From Halobacillus massiliensis (GTDB lineage Bacteria > Bacillota > Bacilli > Bacillales > Halobacillaceae): 64,000 nt of DNA. A program made the translations under genes and the position numbers. Every line of letters starts with the position of its first letter. Within the stretch, counting starts at the first letter, position 1. The notes below the pieces were generated by a model, which was given only the letters and a program-made list of their open reading frames with translations, had not been told where the DNA came from and made no database searches. This document shows, piece by piece, positions 16,970 to 25,570 of the stretch. The stretch covers positions 449,618 through 513,617 of the forward strand of contig NZ_LT800499.1 in the NCBI RefSeq assembly GCF_900166625.1, written 5' to 3'.

Positions 16970-17075
16970 ACATCTATCACTCCTTAAAGTGTGGATGAGT
17001 TCTATTCTATCTTGGATCACGGGTGTTTTTAAAATAATCAGCTTACAAAAAATTTATTAAGAGAGGTGAGGGTTG

Positions 17076-17762
17076 ATGAAAGTTGTGTACGGGGATAATT
17101 TTATCGCAGTGGAAGAGGCCGACCATTTAACCGATGTTGAGCTGTTTAAAGTTCTAGATCAATTAGAAAGTGAAGAGGTGAGGAACATATCACTGATGCT
17201 GAGTCCTCACCGCAGCCGCTCCGTAGTGAACAAGCTGTCTGATAGAAACTATTACTATACCGATACTACAATCTATTTTTATCATTCATTAGAAAAACTG
17301 CGTGTTAGGGAGAAACATAATATAGAATGGGTAAGGCTTGAGGAGAGAGATTTCAAGATGGTTTGGGTGCAGGCGATGCAGGGTTCATTAAATCACACAG
17401 GTCCTATAAATATCGATGAACAAATGGGCAGTGTGAAGAAAGAATTAGGGAGGACCTACAGGGATTCCTGTTTAGTCGTTAATGTTAATGGTCAAATAGC
17501 AGGAGCATGTATGCCGCATATAGAACCTGGAACAACAGAGGAAGGACGTCTTTTTTACTTTGGGCTGCTTCCTGAGTTTAGAGGGAGAGGGCTGGCTGGA
17601 GAAATTCATTTGGCTGCTCTTAAGAAATTGTTGGAAGATTTCTCTGCCTCTTATTATATTGGAGCAACAAGTATGCATAATATCCCAATGTTGAAGGTTT
17701 TCGAGCGAAATGGCTGTCGTGAAATTAGGAAAAAAGAAGTGTATAAGAAAAAGAGATGGTAA
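17076..17762 (+). CDS. GNAT-family N-acetyltransferase
   Basis: A 228-residue protein with a C-terminal GNAT fold. The acetyl-CoA loop is in 'LLPEFRGRGLAGEIHLAALKKL' (R-G-x-G-L/A) and the last strand in 'MLKVFERNGC'. The N-terminal half (about 1-100) is a poorly conserved extension. The start is ATG 17076 behind GAGAGGTGAGGG. The substrate is unknown. Confidence 0.8.
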   Translation: MKVVYGDNFIAVEEADHLTDVELFKVLDQLESEEVRNISLMLSPHRSRSVVNKLSDRNYYYTDTTIYFYHSLEKLRVREKHNIEWVRLEERDFKMVWVQAMQGSLNHTGPINIDEQMGSVKKELGRTYRDSCLVVNVNGQIAGACMPHIEPGTTEEGRLFYFGLLPEFRGRGLAGEIHLAALKKLLEDFSASYYIGATSMHNIPMLKVFERNGCREIRKKEVYKKKRW

Positions 17763-17889
17763 GCCCCTGCAATGAATCTCTCAATCTTTATAGCCATATA
17801 GTCAGTATTTTGATAAGGTGGATGTAACTTACATAATTTCAGCTCTGTTCCACATATTTAAAAATCTCTAAAAAGGTTGGAGAGAACTT

Positions 17890-18663
17890 ATGACTTTTAA
17901 ACAATTAGCCATAACGGCTGCTCAGGAGTATGAGAAGAATCCAAAAGTAGAAGCTGTCTATATTGCAGGCTCTGTCTCCAGAGGATGGGCGGATGAATAC
18001 TCAGATATTGAATTAAATATTTTATGGGCAGAAGCACCTGACAAAGATGATCGTTTATCTGTAATAAATGAAGTAAAAGGTGAAATTATAGAGTTTCATG
18101 ATTATGAGGAAGAAGAATGGTCGGAAACTTATAGAATAGAAGGGATAAAATTAGAAATCAGCAGTTTCCTTACTGAAACTGTGGTGAAGAGTATTCAAAG
18201 AGTTACAAAAGAATTTAATACAAATATAAAGGATCAATGTATTACCGCCTCCATTCATTATGGTCTGCCTCTCTATGGGGAAGAGCTGCTCGATGGTTTA
18301 AAAGCAAAAGTGCTCATCTATCCTGAAGAACTGAGTGACGTCATGTGCGAAGAATATTCAGAGCTGGGAAACCGCTGGAATAACAGCCGGGCGCTTCTGG
18401 AACGGGAAGACTGGCTGATGTTTTATACGGTGCTGTCTTCTGTGCAGTCAAACTTGATGGGGATTTTATTTGGACTAAACTTTATGTATGTTCATCATCC
18501 TGAATATAAGTGGCAAAAGCAGTCCCTTGAGGCTATGAACATTAAGCCGGAGAACGCTGAAGAAAGAATGGATCGTGTTTTTTTGGATAGTCCTTCTGTG
18601 GGGCTTCAAGAGATGGAATCCCTTGTAGATGACGTCTTGAAGCTGGTAAAAGAAAGAGAGTAG
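17890..18663 (+). CDS. Nucleotidyltransferase-fold protein
   Basis: A 257-residue protein with the polymerase-beta-type motif 'IAGSVSRGWADEYSDIELNI' (residues about 25-44). It supplies the GS dipeptide and acidic metal ligands, with a Glu in place of the second Asp. The rest is helical and resembles aminoglycoside-type or streptomycin-type nucleotidyltransferase relatives. Whether it modifies an antibiotic or another small molecule cannot be said. It stands alone, with a terminator immediately downstream. Confidence 0.72.
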   Translation: MTFKQLAITAAQEYEKNPKVEAVYIAGSVSRGWADEYSDIELNILWAEAPDKDDRLSVINEVKGEIIEFHDYEEEEWSETYRIEGIKLEISSFLTETVVKSIQRVTKEFNTNIKDQCITASIHYGLPLYGEELLDGLKAKVLIYPEELSDVMCEEYSELGNRWNNSRALLEREDWLMFYTVLSSVQSNLMGILFGLNFMYVHHPEYKWQKQSLEAMNIKPENAEERMDRVFLDSPSVGLQEMESLVDDVLKLVKERE

Positions 18664-18668
18664 TACAT

Positions 18669-18700
18669 AAAAAAGGAAGCCTGCATCAGGCTTCCTTTTT
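18669..18700. terminator. Bidirectional terminator
   Basis: The stem AAGGAAGCCTG/CAGGCTTCCTT has a 3-nt loop and A/T flanks. It separates the convergent nucleotidyltransferase and DUF779 genes. Confidence 0.88.
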
Positions 18701-18701
18701 C

Positions 18702-19067
18702 TTAAATCTCTGCAGCTTTCAATTCTTTATATTCTTCATCCGTAAAAGCTCTTGATCGAGACAAGAACCTTTTTCCTTCTACACCTTCTAAGGAGAACAT
18801 TCCTCCACGGCCTTCCACTACATCAATAATTAATTGTGTATGCTTCCAGTAATCATACTGCTGTTTATTGATATAAAAAGGAACTCCGCCAATTTCTCCA
18901 AGAAATACATCCTGACTGCCAATTAATAAATCACCCTCCTGATAGCACATCGGCGAACTTCCATCACAGCAGCCCCCTGATTGGTGAAACATAAGGGAAC
19001 CATGCTTTTCTTTGAGCGTATCAATAAGCTTGAGGGCTTCTTCTGTAGCCGTTACTCTTTCTACCAT
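18702..19067 (-). CDS. DUF779 protein
   Basis: A 121-residue protein with the DUF779 core 'MFHQSGGCCDGSSPMC' and 'LIIDVVEGRGGMFSLE'. The three Cys and one His could form a metal or thiol centre. In many Bacillales DUF779 genes sit next to acetaldehyde/aldehyde dehydrogenase genes, and here it follows one by 136 nt on the same strand. A role as helper or redox partner of the dehydrogenase is likely but unproven. Confidence 0.88.
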   Translation of the reverse strand: MVERVTATEEALKLIDTLKEKHGSLMFHQSGGCCDGSSPMCYQEGDLLIGSQDVFLGEIGGVPFYINKQQYDYWKHTQLIIDVVEGRGGMFSLEGVEGKRFLSRSRAFTDEEYKELKAAEI

Positions 19068-19203
19068 GGCGGGTAAGTCACCTCCATTAAAAGTAAGACA
19101 TAAAAGCTTTTAGGCGTTCCAGCTGCCGTATGAGATCTCATGCTGCTAAAAAGGGTTTGTCATCTAATTTGCAAACATGATCGCTGGCCACTGACTTTCA
19201 ATT

Positions 19204-20724
19204 TTAATAGAATCCAAGCTTTTTCGGGCTGTAGCTGACGAGAAGGTTTTTCGTCTGCTGATAATGGCCGAGCATCATTTTATGGTTTTCGCGGCCGACG
19301 CCGGACATTTTATAGCCTCCGAAGGCAGCGTGTGCTGGATAGGAGTGGTAACAGTTTGTCCATACACGACCGGCTTGAATACCGCGTCCAAAGCGATAGG
19401 CTGTATTTATGTCACGAGTCCAGATTCCTGCTCCCAGACCGTATAATGTATCGTTGGCAATGGACATGGCTTCTTCTTTATCTTTAAACGTAGTGACAGA
19501 GAGGACCGGTCCGAAAATTTCCTCCTGGAAGATTCTCATTTCGTTATTTCCTTTAAACATCGTAGGCTGAACATAGTAACCTTCTGAAAAATCGCCATCC
19601 ATTTGGTTGCGTTCGCCTCCGGCAAGAACTTCAGCGCCTTCTTCTTTACCGATATTTAAATAAGATAGAATTTTATCTAGCTGCTCTGAGGAAGCCTGTG
19701 CTCCCATCATTACTTCAGGATCAAGCGGGTTGCCAGTCTTAATCGCTTTAACACGTTCAACAGCTCTCTCCATAAATTTGTCGTAAATGGATTCCTGAAT
19801 AAGAGCCCGGGAAGGACATGTACAGACTTCCCCCTGATTAAGGGCAAACATAACCATGCCTTCAATCGCTTTATCTAAGAAATCATCGTCTTTATCCATA
19901 ATATCCTCAAAAAAGATGTTAGGAGATTTGCCGCCAAGTTCTAATGTAACAGGTATGATATTTTGAGAAGCATACTGCATAATCATGCGTCCGGTTGTTG
20001 TTTCACCGGTAAACGCTACTTTATTGATGCGAGGGTTTTGAGCAAGCGGCTTTCCAGCTTCTAAACCAAAGCCGTTCACAACATTCAAAACACCAGCCGG
20101 CAGTAAATCTTCAATTAATTCTAGTAAGTACATAAGCGAGGCAGGAGTCTGTTCCGCAGGTTTGAGAACAATGGCATTTCCTGCTGCCAGGGCAGGAGCA
20201 ATTTTCCAAACAGCCATTAAAATAGGGAAGTTCCAAGGAATGATCTGACCGACCACACCGAGCGGTTCTTTAAAATGGTAAGCAACCGTATCGTTATCAA
20301 TTTCGCCAATTGTTCCTTCTTCCGCACGTATCACCGAAGCAAAATAGCGGAAGTGATCGATAGCCAGAGGAATATCTGCATTCAGTGTTTCCCTGACGGC
20401 TTTTCCGTTCTCCCATGTCTCTGCTACCGCCAGCTGCTCCAGATTTTCTTCCATACGATCCGCAATTCGGTTTAAAACGAGGGAACGTTCGGTAACAGAC
20501 GTTTTCCCCCATTCATCTTTCACTTTATGTGCCGCATCCAGGGCAAGCTCAATGTCTTCTTCAGTTGAACGGGCAACCTGGCAGAAATTTTTCCCTGTTA
20601 CGGGTGAAACATTATCAAAATATTGACCCTTTACTGGTGGTGTCCACTTACCGCCAATGAAATTATCATAGCGGTCTTTGAAATGTACAATTGATCCTTC
20701 CGTATTGGGAAATGCATAAACCAT
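19204..20724 (-). CDS. NAD(P)-dependent aldehyde dehydrogenase (AcoD/ExaC-type)
   Basis: A 506-residue aldehyde dehydrogenase. The catalytic Cys is in '[13 protein letters not shown]', the general base Glu in '[10 protein letters not shown]', and the cofactor Asn in '[10 protein letters not shown]'. Length and motifs match the AcoD/ExaC acetaldehyde dehydrogenase group that co-occurs with DUF779. The start ATG 20724 follows CAGGAGGAA. A cre-like site lies 30 nt upstream, so repression by CcpA on good carbon sources is likely. Confidence 0.93.
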   Translation of the reverse strand: MVYAFPNTEGSIVHFKDRYDNFIGGKWTPPVKGQYFDNVSPVTGKNFCQVARSTEEDIELALDAAHKVKDEWGKTSVTERSLVLNRIADRMEENLEQLAVAETWENGKAVRETLNADIPLAIDHFRYFASVIRAEEGTIGEIDNDTVAYHFKEPLGVVGQIIPWNFPILMAVWKIAPALAAGNAIVLKPAEQTPASLMYLLELIEDLLPAGVLNVVNGFGLEAGKPLAQNPRINKVAFTGETTTGRMIMQYASQNIIPVTLELGGKSPNIFFEDIMDKDDDFLDKAIEGMVMFALNQGEVCTCPSRALIQESIYDKFMERAVERVKAIKTGNPLDPEVMMGAQASSEQLDKILSYLNIGKEEGAEVLAGGERNQMDGDFSEGYYVQPTMFKGNNEMRIFQEEIFGPVLSVTTFKDKEEAMSIANDTLYGLGAGIWTRDINTAYRFGRGIQAGRVWTNCYHSYPAHAAFGGYKMSGVGRENHKMMLGHYQQTKNLLVSYSPKKLGFY

Positions 20725-20754
20725 CGATTAATTCCTCCTGTTTCAACGTTTTAG

Positions 20755-20768
20755 TGCAAACGCTTACA
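20755..20768 (-). promoter_or_regulatory. Putative CcpA cre site of the aldehyde dehydrogenase gene
   Basis: TGCAAACGCTTACA matches TGWAANCGNTNWCA at 13 of 14 positions and lies in the leader of the dehydrogenase gene. Confidence 0.65.
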
Positions 20769-20946
20769 ATAAGCGTCAAAATGTTCCCATGCACTTGTTT
20801 TGAAATTATCACTGTCCCTGAATTTTGTCAATTATTAGATAACTTTCCTCTCGAAATCAAAATGGTTAGTTTTTCTCCTGCATAGAATAAGAGAATTTTG
20901 TTATAATGAATCTATTAAATCAAGGAACGAAAAGGAGAAAAGATAG

Positions 20947-21822
20947 ATGACTACAACCAATCGAATCCTGCTCGTTGATGGAATGGCCCTTCTTTTCAGG
21001 GCGTTTTATGCTACAGCTATGAGCAATTATTATATGATAAATAGTAAAGGAATTCCTACAAATGGCGTATACGGAATGGTAAAGCATTTATTTACGGCAA
21101 TCGATACGTATCAGCCGACACATGTAGTATGCTGCTGGGATATGGGGAGCAAAACGTTTAGAAATGATATGTTCCCGGATTATAAAGCAAATCGGGGCGC
21201 TCCTCCTGAAGAACTCATTCCTCAATTTGATCTCGCAAAAGAAGTGATCGAATCTCTCGATATCCCGAATATAGGGCAGGTAGGGTATGAAGCAGATGAC
21301 TGCATGGGAACACTGAGCCGTGAATACAGCGAGCATTCCCAAGTATTCATTTTAACAGGTGATCAGGATATGCTTCAGCTCCTTCAGCCGAATGTATCTG
21401 TACTTCTGCTGAAAAAAGGATATGGAAATTATGCTGAGTATAGAGAGGATTCTTTTTATGAAGAAAAAGGAATCACCCCCCAGCAGATGGTAGACTTAAA
21501 AGCGTTAATGGGCGACAGCAGTGACAACTATCCCGGGGTAAAAGGAATCGGGGAGAAAACCGCACTAAAACTGTTGATTCAGCATAAAACGATTGAAGGC
21601 ATCCTGGAGAATATGGATCAGCTTACAAAAGGGCAGAGGACAAAGATTGAGCAGGATCTTGAAATGCTTCACCTCTCAAGAAAGCTGGCACGCATAAATT
21701 GTGAAGCAGATGTTAACTGTTCACTTGAAGATGCTCTGTTCTTTATTAATGAGACGCGTATGGCAAATAAATTTGATGATTTGGAATTTCGTAACTGGAA
21801 GAAGAATTTAGTAGGAATGTAA
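20947..21822 (+). CDS. 5'-3' exonuclease (FEN family, YpcP-like)
   Basis: A 291-residue flap-nuclease/5' exonuclease like the N-terminal domain of DNA polymerase I, but without a polymerase. It has the acidic metal clusters in 'LLVDGMALLFRAFYA', 'CCWDMGSKTFR', 'YEADDCMGTL' and 'TGDQDMLQLL', then a helix-hairpin-helix region 'LMGDSSDNYPGVKGIGEKTA'. It would remove flaps or RNA primers in repair and replication. A TATAAT box lies at 20902-20907 and AAAGGAG precedes the start. Monocistronic. Confidence 0.93.
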   Translation: MTTTNRILLVDGMALLFRAFYATAMSNYYMINSKGIPTNGVYGMVKHLFTAIDTYQPTHVVCCWDMGSKTFRNDMFPDYKANRGAPPEELIPQFDLAKEVIESLDIPNIGQVGYEADDCMGTLSREYSEHSQVFILTGDQDMLQLLQPNVSVLLLKKGYGNYAEYREDSFYEEKGITPQQMVDLKALMGDSSDNYPGVKGIGEKTALKLLIQHKTIEGILENMDQLTKGQRTKIEQDLEMLHLSRKLARINCEADVNCSLEDALFFINETRMANKFDDLEFRNWKKNLVGM

Positions 21823-21824
21823 TA

Positions 21825-21858
21825 GGAAGGTCAGTCCATTTACTGGACTGACCTTTTC
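21825..21858 (+). terminator. Terminator of the 5'-3' exonuclease gene
   Basis: The 12-bp stem AAGGTCAGTCCA/TGGACTGACCTT is followed by TTCTTTTT. The stop codon of the convergent regulator lies in its loop region. Confidence 0.85.
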
Positions 21859-23120
21859 TTTTTGGAACGGAGGTTCTTTTTCTGTAAGGATATATAATGA
21901 TTGGCTTCCATAAAAAACGTCGCGGCTTTCTTGTAATGACGTTTTCTGTAATAAATATCACCGAGCAGTTCCAGATGCTCTTTGTAATCCTCGAATTCAT
22001 CAAGACGGAGAAAATCAGGCAGGATTTCTTTCTCAAGTTTTTCAATGAAAGATTCTTCGTCGGTCTTTTTCAGTATGATCTGTTTTAGAACAAATAGTTT
22101 ATGTTCAAATTTTAAACTGTTTGTATTGACCGCTTCTTCTTCTCCAAGAGATATGTAGTTCCACATAGAGGTTTCTCCAAAATTACCCCAAAAGGACGTT
22201 TTGGCAAGCAGAAAATAATTAGCAGCTTTCTCTGTTTGATTCAGCTCTAATGACTTATGGAGGAAATCATGAGCTTTTTCATATTTCTCCTGATGATAAT
22301 AAATGAAGCCCATATGATGATAAATCTTTCCACGTTCGGAAAGGCTCAGCTGGTTTTTTGGAACACGGAGAAGCTGTAAAAAAATGCGTTCAGCCGCAGA
22401 TTGAACATCCAGAGAGCTATAATTCCTGCCCAGCAGCATATAACATTGAGTTACTTTTGGAGAGTTAAACGAATTCTGAAACCCTTCGAGGGCAATTTCC
22501 GCATAGTAATTAGACTCTACATACATATGAAGATGAGTATAAGTAAGAGCGAGATGGAAGTATAGCTCATGGTCACTAAGCGAAAACTGTTCTAAAAGAT
22601 CTTCAGCTGAGTGTAAATGGGTTATAGCTTGTTTGTAATCGGCAGTTATAAAATAGTGGATCCCTACCGTTTTGAAATATAAAAAACGGTATTCATAGGA
22701 AGATTGAGAGTAATTTCCGTGGAGTTGATTTAAAACATCCTCTGGGAGAGGCTGTTTTTGAGTAGTAAGGATGTAGCGAGAGTGAATCACCTTATAAAGG
22801 CCCACAAGCTCAAAATTTTGATTCGCTTGAAGCTCTGCCTGGCATTTTATATAAAGATATTCCGCATTCTCTAAATCCTTTAGCTTAATCGCTTCATGCC
22901 ACTGCATCAGCTGGTCATAGATCCGTTTATCAAATTTCTCACTAAAGGTATCCAATTTGATATTGAGCTTATCACTCAGCAGTCGGTAAATTTCATCACT
23001 TGCTCTAAAATTATTACGTTCAATTTTACTGAGATAGGATGGGGAACAGATGCCTTTCGATAACTGTTCCAATGTTAATTTTTTGTATTTTCGGTGCTGT
23101 TTAATTAATTGACCTTTCAT
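21840..23120 (-). CDS. XRE-HTH plus TPR regulator of the RRNPP type, without adjacent peptide gene
   Basis: A 426-residue cytoplasmic regulator. Residues about 1-60 are an XRE helix-turn-helix ('LTLEQLSKGICSPSYLSKIERN'), the rest is a run of TPR-like helical repeats ('SERGKIYHHMGFIYYHQEKYEKAHDFLHKSLEL'), the layout of PlcR/NprR-type peptide-sensing regulators. The start is ATG 23120 behind AGAGGTGG. Unlike its paralogue near 37-38 kb, no secreted-peptide frame overlaps or follows its 3' end, since the convergent exonuclease terminator begins there. Its ligand, if any, must be encoded elsewhere. Confidence 0.82.
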   Translation of the reverse strand: MKGQLIKQHRKYKKLTLEQLSKGICSPSYLSKIERNNFRASDEIYRLLSDKLNIKLDTFSEKFDKRIYDQLMQWHEAIKLKDLENAEYLYIKCQAELQANQNFELVGLYKVIHSRYILTTQKQPLPEDVLNQLHGNYSQSSYEYRFLYFKTVGIHYFITADYKQAITHLHSAEDLLEQFSLSDHELYFHLALTYTHLHMYVESNYYAEIALEGFQNSFNSPKVTQCYMLLGRNYSSLDVQSAAERIFLQLLRVPKNQLSLSERGKIYHHMGFIYYHQEKYEKAHDFLHKSLELNQTEKAANYFLLAKTSFWGNFGETSMWNYISLGEEEAVNTNSLKFEHKLFVLKQIILKKTDEESFIEKLEKEILPDFLRLDEFEDYKEHLELLGDIYYRKRHYKKAATFFMEANHYISLQKKNLRSKKKRSVQ

Positions 23121-23267
23121 TAAAAACCACCTCTTCTTCATAAATATTATATTTATTATACCAAAAGAACTATTTGAAAAGTGAATAAATTAGGTAATTT
23201 ATCATAATTTTTGTTTTCTTTGTAAGTATTTAGTTAGGTTTATGGTATTAGAAAGCTGTAAGTGGCG

Positions 23268-23440
23268 GGGGAGAGGGTGAACTGTCGAAAGAGCAGGGAG
23301 AAGAGTCGAAAGGGAGCGGAGAACCGCCGAAAGCGAGGAGAAGAGTTGAAAGGGAGCGGAGAACCGCCGAAAGCGAGGAGAAGAGCTGAAAGGGAGCGCA
23401 GAAGCGTCGAAAGAGCAGGAAGGGACGTCGAAAGGAAGAC
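23268..23440. repeat. Purine-rich tandem repeat (about 40-bp period, 20-bp sub-period)
   Basis: Units of about 40 bp, such as GAGAAGAGTCGAAAGGGAGC followed by GGAGAACCGCCGAAAGCGAG, occur in two near-identical copies and degrade into a third and into the flanks. Each half-unit contains CGAAAG...GGAGAA, giving a 20-bp sub-period. The plus strand is nearly all purine apart from the CG and CCGCCG blocks. It lies between the RRNPP regulator and the SDR gene. Confidence 0.85.
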
Positions 23441-23449
23441 GGCATACAT

Positions 23450-23485
23450 AAAAAGGCTGTCGGGATTTTTTCCCCGACAGCCTGT
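23450..23485 (-). terminator. Terminator of the SDR gene
   Basis: The 11-bp stem AGGCTGTCGGG/CCCGACAGCCT is followed on the minus strand by TTTTTATG, about 30 nt after the SDR stop. Confidence 0.85.
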
Positions 23486-23513
23486 TCAACCAGTACAAAA
23501 TAAGTGACTGGTT

Positions 23514-24146
23514 TTATAAATTTTTCAATGCTTCTTCAATTTGAGTATCGCCGGAAATCAGCTCGAATGTTTTGTGATACGCGTTCGGTTCCTGCAGTGA
23601 AGAGATAATCGTTTTCGCTACATCGGCACGAGGGATTTCGCCTTTTTCCACTTTATCGCCGACCTTCACTTTGCTAGTGCCTTCTTCATTGGTAAGGCCG
23701 CCTGGACGAACGATCGTGTAATCAAGCTCTGTACTTCTTAAATATTCATCAGCCTCACCTTTCAATTCAAGGTAAAGTTTAAAGTTTCCTTCAGCTTCGT
23801 CTGCCTCGTCAACGTTCATAGCACTAAGCATGATGAATTTCTTAATTCCGAAGTTTTCTGTTGCTTTAATGAGGTTAATCGCTCCGTCACGGTCTACGGC
23901 TTCTGTTTGATCAGGGCCAGTGGAGGAACCGGAGCCTGCTGCAAAAATGACGGCGTCCATTCCTTTGACTGCATGGCCGACATCGCTTTTTAAGTCTGCC
24001 AGTACAGGAATACCACCAAGCTGTTCAATATTGCTTTTCTGTTCTTCTTTTCGAACCATTCCATAAGGCTCGTGTCCTTCTTCTTTTAATAATTGAATAA
24101 GTAGACTACCAGTTTTTCCGTTTGCTCCTGCTACAAGTACTTTCAT
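23514..24146 (-). CDS. Atypical SDR NAD(P)-binding protein (YhfK/NmrA-like)
   Basis: A 210-residue Rossmann protein with the atypical dinucleotide motif 'VAGANGKTGSLLIQLL' at the N-terminus, 'DAVIFAAGSG' and a YxxxK-like 'LYLELKGEAD'. It belongs to the SDR_a5/NAD(P)H-binding group (YhfK, YwnB). Enzymatic substrates for this group are mostly unknown; some act as redox sensors. Single gene with a terminator. Confidence 0.85.
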   Translation of the reverse strand: MKVLVAGANGKTGSLLIQLLKEEGHEPYGMVRKEEQKSNIEQLGGIPVLADLKSDVGHAVKGMDAVIFAAGSGSSTGPDQTEAVDRDGAINLIKATENFGIKKFIMLSAMNVDEADEAEGNFKLYLELKGEADEYLRSTELDYTIVRPGGLTNEEGTSKVKVGDKVEKGEIPRADVAKTIISSLQEPNAYHKTFELISGDTQIEEALKNL

Positions 24147-24207
24147 TTATAAATACATCCCTTTCTTTTTATGCGTCTTCTAAATGTTTAGCCTGTTGGC
24201 GTATTCT

Positions 24208-25158
24208 CTAAACATCCGAAGATGCTGGGAAGCAAAGTTCCTGATAGTTGCACATCGAACAAATTTTGGGATTGGACTGCATAGGGAAGGATTCAAGTGA
24301 CTTCGGCGCATTTTTTTCAGGTTCAGCCAGCAGAGACTGCATATGCTCAATGCTGATATTATAAAGCCGCTGGACATTCATTACATCATGTTCTGTTAAT
24401 GTGTGCTCGACTGATTTACCGTCAAGGAGATATTCATTTCGGATGATAATATCTTCTAAAGAAGAAATATTGTATTTCTGTTTCAAATATAAAGCATAGA
24501 GAGCCAGCTGGCTGCGGTCTTCTTCAGATGATTTTCCTGTTTTCCAGTCAACGATAATCCAGCGGTTATTTTGCAGGTCTTGATATACTAAATCCATCAC
24601 AATAAAAATTTTGATCCCGTTGACCTTCATATAACGAAATTTCTCCGACTCGAGAAAACGCATATCCTTCTTGTTTAACACGTCAGCAAAAGAAGTGCTG
24701 GCGAAAAAGTTTTTCACCGTTGTTTGCAGTCGATCGGTAATCTTCTGGATTTTCCCGGGCGGAAGTGTATTGGTCTGACTGTAGTAAATCTCATGAAGCA
24801 TTGTATAATGCTTGGGCCGATGCTGCCACAGGTGCTCTTTTTTCGTAGATTCAATGAATCCGCGGTTTAAATGGTGCCGAATCTCATCGACGACGCGTTC
24901 CTCACTAGGAATCTCTTTATTTTGCAAAACTCGCTGGATAATCTGATAGATTAAATCGTGAAGTACACTTCCAAAGTGCATTTCCAAGTTTGTGATTTTC
25001 TTTAAGCGATAGGTCTGGCGTGCAAGTGTATCTGCATCTGACAGCCAGCCGTTATGAGAAATGTAGTAATCATAAGCATACTTTCTCAGGCATGTCAGCA
25101 TTGTCTTATGCCTTGACAATGACCATGACAGTTCAGGATAATCTCTGACTTCAAACAT
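24208..25158 (-). CDS. Stand-alone PD-(D/E)XK nuclease with probable 4Fe-4S cluster (RecB/AddB/Cas4-like)
   Basis: A 316-residue nuclease. His67 ('GSVLHDLIY'), Asp189 ('IVMDLVYQD'), Asp204-Trp-Lys206 ('IIVDWKTGKSS') and Gln217 form the RecB-type active site. Cys23 ('CLRKYAYDYY') together with Cys300, Cys303 and Cys309 ('ICSMCNYQELC') reproduces the four-Cys iron-sulfur staple of AddB and Cas4. It is not fused to a helicase and no cas or add gene is near. The start is ATG 25158, 8 nt after AAGGTG. It sits 15 nt after an alkyltransferase-like repair gene, which suggests a DNA-repair role. Confidence 0.85.
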   Translation of the reverse strand: MFEVRDYPELSWSLSRHKTMLTCLRKYAYDYYISHNGWLSDADTLARQTYRLKKITNLEMHFGSVLHDLIYQIIQRVLQNKEIPSEERVVDEIRHHLNRGFIESTKKEHLWQHRPKHYTMLHEIYYSQTNTLPPGKIQKITDRLQTTVKNFFASTSFADVLNKKDMRFLESEKFRYMKVNGIKIFIVMDLVYQDLQNNRWIIVDWKTGKSSEEDRSQLALYALYLKQKYNISSLEDIIIRNEYLLDGKSVEHTLTEHDVMNVQRLYNISIEHMQSLLAEPEKNAPKSLESFPMQSNPKICSMCNYQELCFPASSDV

Positions 25159-25172
25159 ATAGAACACCTTCT

Positions 25173-25475
25173 TTATTCTTTCGCTTGGTATGTGTCTAAA
25201 TCGACTTTTCGATTGATGACTGTGATGCCTTCCATTTCAAGGGCCAGCTGTTGTTCAAAAGCAGCCTCTTCATCCTTAATAGCAATTTCTCCTTTTGCAT
25301 TAATGACACGGTGCCACGGAAGGTTATGTTTCCGGCTCATCGAATGGAGTATACGGACGACCTGTCTTGCGGCTCTGGGACTTCCTGCTTTAACAGCCAC
25401 CTGGCTATAGGTCATGACCCGTCCCTCAGGAATGGAGCGGATGACAGCCAGAGCATTTTCTGTAAAAGGCTTCAT
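25173..25475 (-). CDS. Alkyltransferase-like protein (ATL, MGMT family without the catalytic Cys)
   Basis: A 100-residue protein equal to the DNA-binding domain of O6-alkylguanine transferases. The active-site motif PCHRV is here 'LPWHRVIN' (Trp54 instead of Cys), the mark of ATL proteins that bind alkylated guanine without repairing it and hand it to nucleotide excision repair. The Arg finger is in 'SPRAARQVVRIL'. It lies just upstream of the Fe-S nuclease gene on the same strand. Confidence 0.92.
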   Translation of the reverse strand: MKPFTENALAVIRSIPEGRVMTYSQVAVKAGSPRAARQVVRILHSMSRKHNLPWHRVINAKGEIAIKDEEAAFEQQLALEMEGITVINRKVDLDTYQAKE

Positions 25476-25570
25476 AAAAAAACAGCTCCCTTTTGCAGTG
25501 CTTTCGTAGATTTAATATAGCAAAATCTGGTACACTTTTTTTAAACCTATAAAAGGACGGAGGTCTATGT

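Noticed and set aside
17890-18663. Type II toxin-antitoxin (MNT/HEPN) pair
   Set aside because: The nucleotidyltransferase motif is in a 257-residue single-gene unit with its own terminator and no small HEPN partner gene next to it.
23268-23440. Possible CRISPR array
   Set aside because: The repeated 40-bp units are directly adjacent with no unique spacers, and no cas gene is present; it is a minisatellite.
24208-25158. Cas4 of a CRISPR system
   Set aside because: The fold and cysteines fit the Cas4/AddB group, but no cas1, cas2 or array is in the window and the neighbour is an ATL repair gene.
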